Of a stretch of 64,000 bases of DNA, positions 1 to 6,934 are shown in pieces. The notes beneath the pieces are model-generated. The model was given only the letters and a program-made list of their open reading frames with translations. It was not told where the DNA came from and did not search any database. The stretch comes from Microbispora sp. ZYX-F-249. Its GTDB lineage: Bacteria; Actinomycetota; Actinomycetes; Streptosporangiales; Streptosporangiaceae. Within the stretch, counting starts at the first letter, position 1. Every line of letters begins with the position of its first letter. The position numbers and the translations under genes were made by a program. The stretch spans positions 186,001 to 250,000 of the forward strand of contig NZ_JBDJAW010000006.1 of assembly GCF_039649665.1 (NCBI RefSeq). The letters run 5' to 3'.

Positions 1-317
1 TCGCCGACGTAGTCGAGCCACAGACCGAAGGGCGTCCCCGTGCCCTTGAGCCTGGCGATCTTCCCGTCCATGCAGTCGACCGTGAAACTGAGATAGAACA
101 GCGCCGCACCGGCGACGAGCATGCCCTCCGCGAAGGCGGCCGCCGAGGCGAAGCCGATCAGCATGGACAGTCTGGTCAGCCCGTTCGGTGTGATCGATGT
201 GTGGTTAGCCACGAGCAGCGCGAGCCGGCAGGCGAGTGGATCGACCATGAAGACGGTCCACCACGAGTCCCTCGGCTTGCGCGTCGCGAGTATGTCGTCC
301 AGCGTGAAGCCCCCCAT
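1..317 (-). CDS. CDP-alcohol phosphatidyltransferase family protein (3' end outside window)
   Basis: Membrane enzyme that would join a CDP-activated alcohol to a second alcohol, as in phospholipid or inositol-phosphate synthesis. Reading leftward from ATG at 317, about 105 residues are visible. They include the family signature D-G-x2-A-R-x8-G-x3-D: DCMDGKIARL, then G and the third Asp in LWLDYVG at the window edge. Hydrophobic segments precede the signature. The C-terminal half lies outside the window. Its divergent neighbour is a Stealth-type phosphotransferase, which suggests a role in cell-surface polymer synthesis. That role, and the substrate, are inferences. Confidence 0.85.
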   Translation of the reverse strand, partial: MGGFTLDDILATRKPRDSWWTVFMVDPLACRLALLVANHTSITPNGLTRLSMLIGFASAAAFAEGMLVAGAALFYLSFTVDCMDGKIARLKGTGTPFGLWLDYVG

Positions 318-472
318 GCAGGCAACAATGACTACAACCGGTAGCCGTTGGCCTGCTCTTCGGTAACAGGCAGGGCATCTCATTGCCGGTTCTTGACCGT
401 CTCCCTCATCTACGTAAACCATCCGCCAATCCGGTCGCCGATCGGTTACAGTCCGTGGTCGAGGGGGAGACC

Positions 473-2056
473 ATGCCCGTTGTCACGTTGTACCGGCGGC
501 TGCAGGGGCGGCTGCCGTCATGGGAGCCCGCACCACGGGCCGCGCTCATCCGGCCGCACGCGGGTCCGCTGCAGGCCCAGCGCGAGACGCTGGACGTGGT
601 GTGCGCCCTGCTGACCCGGGCGGGCGTGCCGTACTTCTGCGTCCGCCCGCTGCCGAACCGGCCGCCCGTCGTCGCCGTGCCCGAGGACTCGCGCACGCGC
701 GCGCTCGCCGCGCTCGCGGCCGGCGACCACCCGCTGTTCGCGGCGCGGCAGCCGTACGGCAGGCAGGGGTCGCGGGCGCGCCAGGCGGACGCGGGCCGGA
801 TGCGCCCGCTGCGGCGGGCGGCGGCGCTGCTCGGCGACGCCAGGGTCGTGCGGGTGGCCATGTACTTCGCCAGCCCCTCGCGCACGCTGACACTCGGCCC
901 GGAGAACGGCTGCGACCTGGAGTTCTGGGCCCGGGAGGGTGACGAGCTGGTCGCGCCCAGGCCGAACCCCGCCTGCGACCGCGTGCCCGCCGACGGCCCT
1001 TCGGTGGACGGCGGCGAGGAGCTGTTCACCCCTCTGGCGTGCGCCGCCCGCCGGGCCCGCTCCTACCGCACCCGGCCCGAGTTCGTACGGCGGCTGCTGG
1101 ACGACATCGACTTCCCGATCGACGCCGTCTACACCTGGGTGGACGGCGCCGACCCGGCCTGGCGGGCGCGCCGCGACCAGGCCGAACGCGGCGAGGCGCT
1201 GCGCTCCGGCGGCCCGCTGAGCGAGATGGCGACCACGGAGGCGCGGTTCACCAGCAGGGACGAGCTGCGCTATTCACTGCGCTCGCTGCTGATGTACGCG
1301 CCCTGGATCAACCGGGTGTGGATCGTCACCGACGGTCAGACGCCGCCGTGGCTCGACACCACCCACCCCATGGTCGCGGTGGTCGACCACAAGGAGATCT
1401 TCACCGACCCGTCGGTGCTGCCGGTGTTCAACTCCCACGCCATCGAGACGCAGCTGCACCACATCGACGGGCTCAGCGAGCATTTCCTGTACTTCAACGA
1501 CGACTTCTTCCTGGGACGGCCGCTGCCTCCCCGGACCTTCTTCGAGGGCAACGGGATCACCCGGTTCTTCCCCAGCACGGTCCACGTGCCCTTCGGGGCG
1601 CCGGAGACCGAGGAGTCGCCGGTGCACGCCGCCGGCATGAACAACCGGCGCATCCTGGAGGACCTGACCGGCCGCACGATCACGCAGAAACTCAAGCACG
1701 TGCCGTACGCGCTGCGCCGGTCGCTGATGTACGAGCTGGAGCAGCGGTTCGCGGCGGAGTTCGCGGCGACCGCCCGCAGCAGGTTCCGCACGTCGCGGGA
1801 CATCTCCGTGGTCTCCTCGCTCGCGCACTACTACGGCTACCTGAGCGGGCGGGCGGTCCCCGGCACCGTCGACTACACCTACGTCGACTTGTCGCTGCCG
1901 AAGACGCCCGCCAAGCTCCGCCGCATGCTCGCCCGGCGCAGGCACGACGTGTTCTGCCTCAACGACACCGCGCCCACCACCGTCGAGCAGGACGCCCTGC
2001 TGGGGCGCTTCCTGGAGGCATACTTCCCCACCCCGGCGCCGTTCGAGCGGCACTGA
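473..2056 (+). CDS. Stealth family sugar-phosphate transferase
   Basis: Proteins with Stealth CR1-CR4 regions transfer hexose-1-phosphate from nucleotide sugars to build phosphodiester-linked capsule or wall polymers. All four regions are visible in this 527-residue protein: CR1 IDAVYTWVDGAD near residue 216, CR2 starting RFTSRDELRYSLRSL near 258 and ending YFNDDFFLG near 340, CR3 near 384 (MNNRRILEDLTG), and CR4 VFCLNDT near 492. About 200 N-terminal residues before CR1 are not recognised. ATG 473 was chosen because a purine-rich GAGGGGGAGA lies just upstream; the frame is open further back to 383. There is no signal peptide, so it is probably cytoplasmic. A hairpin follows the stop. Confidence 0.88.
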   Translation: MPVVTLYRRLQGRLPSWEPAPRAALIRPHAGPLQAQRETLDVVCALLTRAGVPYFCVRPLPNRPPVVAVPEDSRTRALAALAAGDHPLFAARQPYGRQGSRARQADAGRMRPLRRAAALLGDARVVRVAMYFASPSRTLTLGPENGCDLEFWAREGDELVAPRPNPACDRVPADGPSVDGGEELFTPLACAARRARSYRTRPEFVRRLLDDIDFPIDAVYTWVDGADPAWRARRDQAERGEALRSGGPLSEMATTEARFTSRDELRYSLRSLLMYAPWINRVWIVTDGQTPPWLDTTHPMVAVVDHKEIFTDPSVLPVFNSHAIETQLHHIDGLSEHFLYFNDDFFLGRPLPPRTFFEGNGITRFFPSTVHVPFGAPETEESPVHAAGMNNRRILEDLTGRTITQKLKHVPYALRRSLMYELEQRFAAEFAATARSRFRTSRDISVVSSLAHYYGYLSGRAVPGTVDYTYVDLSLPKTPAKLRRMLARRRHDVFCLNDTAPTTVEQDALLGRFLEAYFPTPAPFERH

Positions 2057-2098
2057 AAACAATTTGAATCGCACCGGAAATCAAATAACACCTTCAGC

Positions 2099-2128
2099 CG
2101 AAATCACTGTGCACGAATTGTGATTTCG
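2099..2128 (+). terminator. hairpin after the Stealth gene
   Basis: Nine-base perfect inverted repeat (CGAAATCAC / GTGATTTCG) with a 12-nt loop, 43 nt after the Stealth stop in an unusually AT-rich stretch. There is no T-tract, so it is either a terminator or an operator for the next gene. Confidence 0.45.
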
Positions 2129-2202
2129 CCCGGCGCCGTTTCGCGCATCGGTTCTGATTGACTGCGGCTCATCCGTCACCCGTGCTCTGCCCGGGAGTGC
2201 CA

Positions 2203-2697
2203 GTGTCAGTGCCAGCGTCGCGACAGCGCACCACCTATCAGCTCGTCGAGGCGGTCGTCGCCCGGCTCGACCAGGACGAACTGCCGCAGCTTCCCCGGCT
2301 CTGGGACGCGTACACCCGGCACCCCGACGGCCGGGAGCGCGACAGGGAGCATCTGCTCGGCTCGGGCGTCCTGACGGAGATCTCCGCCTGGGCCCCGCTC
2401 GTCGTCGCGTTCGTCGGCGCCGCCGTGCTGGACGCACTGAAAGAAGAGATCACCGAACGCAGCCGGGACGGCATCCGGACGTTGTTCGCCTGGCGCCGGC
2501 GGCGACGCCAGGCGATGCGGGAGGTGCTCGCCGAACCGCTGCCGCCCTTCGACGACGCCGAACAGGCCCGCATCGCCCGGTCCGTCCGCTCCAAGGCACT
2601 CGCGTTGGGGCTGCCGGAGGACAAGGCCCAGCTTCTCGCCGACGCGGTGACGGGCGAACTGCTCCGTGAGAGCACTACCCCTCCCCTGGAGGGGTGA
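2203..2697 (+). CDS. unknown protein paired with the M48 protease
   Basis: I do not recognise this protein of about 164 residues. It has an acidic N-terminal region, one hydrophobic stretch near residues 60-75 (APLVVAFVGAAVLDAL), then a strongly basic run (AWRRRRRQ) and a charged C-terminus. This fits a single-pass or peripheral membrane protein. Three in-frame GTG codons (2197, 2203, 2209) follow a GGGAG sequence; 2203 gives the best spacing. The stop lies three bases before the GTG of the M48 gene, and that gene's ribosome site (GGAGGGG) sits inside the end of this one. The two are therefore very probably co-transcribed and translationally coupled. Confidence 0.6.
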   Translation: MSVPASRQRTTYQLVEAVVARLDQDELPQLPRLWDAYTRHPDGRERDREHLLGSGVLTEISAWAPLVVAFVGAAVLDALKEEITERSRDGIRTLFAWRRRRRQAMREVLAEPLPPFDDAEQARIARSVRSKALALGLPEDKAQLLADAVTGELLRESTTPPLEG

Positions 2698-2700
2698 CCC

Positions 2701-4665
2701 GTGGGCGCGGCCGACCCGTTCGCCCTGCCCCCGCCGAGCACCGCTCGGCTGCGCCTGCTCTTCCTCACCGTCGCGGCCGGGTCGTTCTTCGCCGGTCACT
2801 GGTTCCTGGTGCTGGCGGGGGACGTCTGGCGCGACCGGACCCTCGCCTGCGGCCGGCTCGCCGACGTCCCGGCCTTCCTCGGCTGCTCGACCAGGGTCAT
2901 GGTGGTGCGGTCTCTGGCGCCGTGGTCCGGCCCCCTGCTGGTGGCGGCCCTGATGACCCTGGCCCATGCCCTGGCGCCCCTGGTCATCACCCGGCGGCAC
3001 CGGGCGGCGCCGTTCGCCGACTGGCCCGAGGTCGTCGAGGCGGCCGTGCGGGCGGCGGGACTGACCCGGCGGCCCGTGCTCATGCAGAGCGCGCGCGACC
3101 TCCTGCGCGACCGCATGTTCGTGTACGGCCGCCACCCCCGGCACCGGGTCATGCTCTCCGCGGCCGCCGGGTTCTCCCTGTCCGGCAAGCAGGCCAAGCC
3201 CGCCGCCGTCGCGATGCTCGCGCACGAGCTCGGTCACCTGCGCAACCGGGACGCCGACCGGTCCTACCTCGCCGTGTTCGCCACCGTCTGCTTCGTCCTG
3301 GTGGCGGCCGTGCCGTTGTGCCTGTCGGCCGCTCTCACGATGGACGGCACGCCCGCACGGGCGGTCGCCTGGCGGACCGCGGTCGTCACGCTGCTGGTCG
3401 CCGGCACCTTCGCGGCGGTCGTCCGGGCCCGCGAACACGACGCCGACCTGCGCGCCGCCCGATCCCACCCCGACGAGGTGCGCGCCTGGCTGTCCACCGG
3501 GCGGCAGGAGCGGCCGTGGCCGGTGCCGATCCACCCTTCCCTCGCGTCCCGTCTGCGGGTCCTGCTCGATCCCGCACCGCACATGCGCGCGTCACCCGGC
3601 GAGGCCCTGACCGCCGGCGTCGCCGCCGGCATCGTGGTCACCGAACTGGGAGTGCCCCTGCAGACGGCGCTGCCCATACCGCCGATCACCGCCTACTGGA
3701 TCGCCGGGCTGCTGGTCGCGGTGCCGGTCGTCCAGGTCGTCGGGCTGGGGGTCTGGCGGGCGGTCCTGGCCGAGCCCGCGAAACCGGCAGTACGGCCCCG
3801 CGTCGCCGCCACCGGGCTCGCGCTCGGGGCCGGGTTCGCGGCCGGCGCCGTCCTGTCCCCGCGGGCGAGCGCCGAGTGGATCCTCTGGCTCACGACCGCG
3901 CCCGAAGCCGCGGCGAACCTGACGCCCGGCCGGATCCCGCTCGGCACCACGGCATGGCTCCTCGCCGCCGTCCTCCTGCTGAGCACCGCGATCACCTGCT
4001 GGCTGGCCCTCGCGGCCCGGGCCTGGCTGCCGGCGCGCGGCCCGTCCGCGTGGCGGTACGCCGCGCCCGTCGCCGTGGCCGTGATCGCGGTCGTGTCCGG
4101 CACCTGGTTCGTCGCCGTCCGGCTGGCGGCCGGGGAGGAAGTGCCGGCGGGGCGCCTCGCCTGGCTCGTCGTCACACCGCAGGTGGCGGTCGTCCTGGCC
4201 GTCCTCGTACTGCTGTGCGCGCTCGCCCTGCGGCCGCTGCGAGGCCGCAGATCGCGGCCGGCCGTCGTCATGGTGCCGGCCGTGCTGCTCGTCACGGCCC
4301 TGGCCGGGATGGCGTCGCTCCCCGAGCCGGCGGCCCGCGAGGCCGCGCCGCCTCCCGCGGCCGCGCTGCCCGACTCCGCGCAGGCGGGCGTGATCTGCCT
4401 GGGCCTGTTCACCACGGGAACCGCGGCCTACGGCGATCCCGCGGACCATCCCGCACGGGCACGGATGGGCGCGCTGCTGCGCGGTTCCGACGACGCGCTG
4501 CTGCGGCAGGTCGGGGGCCTGTTCCTGGACAGCGCGGACCGCCGCTCCACCGACCTGGCCGCCGTGGCGTGGACCGCCTTCGTCCGGCGGTGCGACCAGA
4601 TCAGGCGGTATCCGACCGGTCCGGTGCCCCGGCCCACCCCGCCCTTCCCCGTCGAAAGCTGGTGA
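2701..4665 (+). CDS. M48-family membrane metallopeptidase
   Basis: Zinc protease of the HtpX/Ste24 type, probably acting on membrane or secreted proteins. The HExxH motif (AHELGHLRNRD) lies near residue 174. A plausible third ligand region, REHDADL, follows near 243 after two hydrophobic segments, the usual M48 arrangement. The 654-residue chain is much longer than HtpX (about 290). The extra C-terminal half carries several more membrane spans and ends in an extracytoplasmic-looking tail of about 100 residues with two Cys. Start GTG 2701 follows GGAGGGG. It is flanked by an unknown small gene and a secreted protein in the same direction. The substrate is unknown. Confidence 0.85.
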   Translation: MGAADPFALPPPSTARLRLLFLTVAAGSFFAGHWFLVLAGDVWRDRTLACGRLADVPAFLGCSTRVMVVRSLAPWSGPLLVAALMTLAHALAPLVITRRHRAAPFADWPEVVEAAVRAAGLTRRPVLMQSARDLLRDRMFVYGRHPRHRVMLSAAAGFSLSGKQAKPAAVAMLAHELGHLRNRDADRSYLAVFATVCFVLVAAVPLCLSAALTMDGTPARAVAWRTAVVTLLVAGTFAAVVRAREHDADLRAARSHPDEVRAWLSTGRQERPWPVPIHPSLASRLRVLLDPAPHMRASPGEALTAGVAAGIVVTELGVPLQTALPIPPITAYWIAGLLVAVPVVQVVGLGVWRAVLAEPAKPAVRPRVAATGLALGAGFAAGAVLSPRASAEWILWLTTAPEAAANLTPGRIPLGTTAWLLAAVLLLSTAITCWLALAARAWLPARGPSAWRYAAPVAVAVIAVVSGTWFVAVRLAAGEEVPAGRLAWLVVTPQVAVVLAVLVLLCALALRPLRGRRSRPAVVMVPAVLLVTALAGMASLPEPAAREAAPPPAAALPDSAQAGVICLGLFTTGTAAYGDPADHPARARMGALLRGSDDALLRQVGGLFLDSADRRSTDLAAVAWTAFVRRCDQIRRYPTGPVPRPTPPFPVESW

Positions 4666-4672
4666 TCTCCAT

Positions 4673-5320
4673 ATGCGCCTCACCCGAGCCCTCGGTTGTC
4701 CGGTGGCCGCGCTCACCCTCGTCGCCGCGTTCCTTCCCGGCGCGGCCCGCGCGTCCGCCCGCCCCGCGCTCTCCTACGGACTGCTCACCACCGCGGACCT
4801 GCCGAAGGGATATGTCGCCTTCCGGCCCACCCACAAGCCGTACGACAAGGCGAGCAGCCCGCGGTGCGCCGCGCTGCTCGACGAGCTGGACTTCAGCAAA
4901 CCCCGGCGGAAGGGCGTCGAGTACGCGTCCACGGCGTTCACCAAGGGGCAGTTCGGCCCGTGGATCACGGAGACCCTGCGACGCTACCCCAGCGCGCACG
5001 CCGCGAAGAAGGACCTGGACGGAGCCCTGAAGACCCTGTCCGGGTGTTCGTCGTTCCGCATCGCGTACTCCGGCAAGAAGCCGGCCGAGATCACGATGAC
5101 GATCCAGCCCATCGCGATGCCGAAGGTGGGCGGGCAGAGCAGGGCAGTGTGGATCACCGTCAGCGACGGGTCGTGGGCGTACGGCGAGGTGCTGGTGCTG
5201 GCCAGGACCGGCGACGTGATGATGATCCTCGGTCAGCTCGCCTTCAAGGCGCCCAGCCCGCAGACCGCGGACGGGATCGCCGCCCGCGCCGCCCGGAAGA
5301 TGGGCGCGGTGGCGGACTGA
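4673..5320 (+). CDS. secreted protein, possible PknH-type sensor domain
   Basis: A 215-residue protein with a clear Sec signal peptide (basic start, hydrophobic core, AxA-type site near residue 27). The mature part begins LLTTADLPKGY and has two Cys (in PRCAALL and SGCSSF) that could form a disulfide. This resembles the extracellular sensor domain (PknH_C-like) seen in many actinobacterial secreted proteins, but the assignment is tentative. It starts seven bases after the M48 protease stop, so it may be a substrate or partner of that protease. Its stop abuts the stop of the convergent membrane glycosyltransferase with no gap. Confidence 0.7.
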   Translation: MRLTRALGCPVAALTLVAAFLPGAARASARPALSYGLLTTADLPKGYVAFRPTHKPYDKASSPRCAALLDELDFSKPRRKGVEYASTAFTKGQFGPWITETLRRYPSAHAAKKDLDGALKTLSGCSSFRIAYSGKKPAEITMTIQPIAMPKVGGQSRAVWITVSDGSWAYGEVLVLARTGDVMMILGQLAFKAPSPQTADGIAARAARKMGAVAD

Positions 5321-6934
5321 TCACGGTGCCGGCCGGCTCCGTGGCAGGTAATGGGCGACGAACAGGCCGCGGAAGGTCCAGCGGCCGGCCGGGGCGAACG
5401 AACGGTCGACCAGGGCGCGCCGACGGGCCGGCATCGCGTTCTTGCCGGTATGGCCGACCACCCAGAGCGTGCGCAGCCCGTCGAGCCGGGCGGCGAGCGC
5501 CCGGGGGCCCACCTCGCGGCCAGGGAAGCTGCCGTCCCGCTCGGGTGACCGGGCCAGCGCCACGTCGTCGAGCCTGCCAAAGACCGAGGGGTAGACCACG
5601 GCGTATTTCCTGACCTTGGCGGGGACGAACAGCACCCCGTCCCCGGGTCTCGCCTCGGCCGCGAGCAGCGCCATGACCGGCCGGGGATCGTCCTGCCTGC
5701 CGTCCGGCCCGCGCGTGGCGAGCTGCCCGGGCACCGACAGGCCGAGCCAGGCGGCCAGCACGGCGGCGGCGAGCCCGGGGGGCAGCGCGGCCAGGCCCGC
5801 CCCGGCGAGCAGCGCCGCGGCCGGGACGCAACAGAAGACGTACCGGAACACGTACACCGGATGGAGCGTCCAGGAGACCGTGAGCAGCACCAGCGCGGGC
5901 ACCAGCAGCCACGGCAGCGTCAGCCGCACGAGCGCCCCGTGTCCGCCGGCCAAGGGAGCCGAGTCCGCCGCGCAGGACCTTTCCGCGTGACGTGTCGCGG
6001 GCTCCTCCACGCCGCGCCCGGCGCGAGCCCGGCGCACGCCCGCGACCGCGGCACTCGCGAGGCCGAAGATCGCGAGCGCCCAGGTCAGCGGGGCCACCCC
6101 CGGGCCCGTCGCCCCACCGAGGTCGCCGGACAACTGGACGGCCAGCCTGCCCACGTCGGCCGCCTCCGGCCGGGGAATCCAGCCCACCTGCGCGCTCTGC
6201 CGGGAGCCGAGCCAGGCCAGCGGCGCCACGGCCGCCAGTGCCGGCGTCGCCGCGCACGCCCACCGGAGCAGCGGTCCCCTGGACAGGATCAGGGTGACGC
6301 CGTGTGCCCCCGCGACCAGGAACGCGAACAGGTTGAGATAGGCCAGCACGGTCAGCGCCGCGGCGTACGCCGCAAGGACCCCCGACGTCGGCGACCGTCG
6401 CAGGCGCAGGAACAGCAGGGTCACCCCGACGGCCGCCGCGGCCGCCATCGGGTACGGCCGGGCCTCCTGGACGTACCTGGAGAAGATGGGCATGAGGGCC
6501 AGCAGCACGCCGCCGTACAGGCCCGCCCGGGGGGAGCCGAGCGCGCGACCGAGCGCGCCGGTCCCGGCCGCGGCGAGCGCCCCCGCGACGACCGACGGCA
6601 TCCGCAGCGCCACCTCGGCGGTGCCGGACAGGTCCGCGACGACGTGCGCCAACGCGTAGTACAGGCCGTGCACGGCGTCGACCGACTGCAGCAGGTGTGC
6701 CAGCTGGGGAAGGGTCCGGCCGGCCGCGCTGACGGTGGCCGCCTCGTCCCGCCATGGCGGCGGCCCGCCGAGGTCCCACAGCCCGGCGGCCAGCGCGACG
6801 AGAGCGGGCACGACGGTCACGACAAGCGGCCGGTCCCGCCACCCGGGCCGTCCGGGCGCCTCGGCCGGGCCCGACGCGGGCCGCCGGGGTGGCTGCGGCG
6901 CTTGCGGCGCGGTGCGCCGGGAGGCGCGGGTCAT
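5321..6934 (-). CDS. GT39-like membrane glycosyltransferase
   Basis: Polytopic membrane protein of 537 residues resembling dolichyl-phosphate-mannose-dependent (PMT_2 / GT-C fold) transferases. These add sugars outside the membrane from a polyprenyl-phosphate donor. The first extracytoplasmic loop carries the acidic PPWRDEAAT motif typical of GT-C enzymes. About ten hydrophobic segments follow, then a soluble C-terminal domain. ATG 6934 overlaps the stop of the upstream TagF-like gene by four bases (ATGA), so the two are translationally coupled and probably act on the same polymer. Acceptor and sugar are unknown. Confidence 0.82.
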   Translation of the reverse strand: MTRASRRTAPQAPQPPRRPASGPAEAPGRPGWRDRPLVVTVVPALVALAAGLWDLGGPPPWRDEAATVSAAGRTLPQLAHLLQSVDAVHGLYYALAHVVADLSGTAEVALRMPSVVAGALAAAGTGALGRALGSPRAGLYGGVLLALMPIFSRYVQEARPYPMAAAAAVGVTLLFLRLRRSPTSGVLAAYAAALTVLAYLNLFAFLVAGAHGVTLILSRGPLLRWACAATPALAAVAPLAWLGSRQSAQVGWIPRPEAADVGRLAVQLSGDLGGATGPGVAPLTWALAIFGLASAAVAGVRRARAGRGVEEPATRHAERSCAADSAPLAGGHGALVRLTLPWLLVPALVLLTVSWTLHPVYVFRYVFCCVPAAALLAGAGLAALPPGLAAAVLAAWLGLSVPGQLATRGPDGRQDDPRPVMALLAAEARPGDGVLFVPAKVRKYAVVYPSVFGRLDDVALARSPERDGSFPGREVGPRALAARLDGLRTLWVVGHTGKNAMPARRRALVDRSFAPAGRWTFRGLFVAHYLPRSRPAP

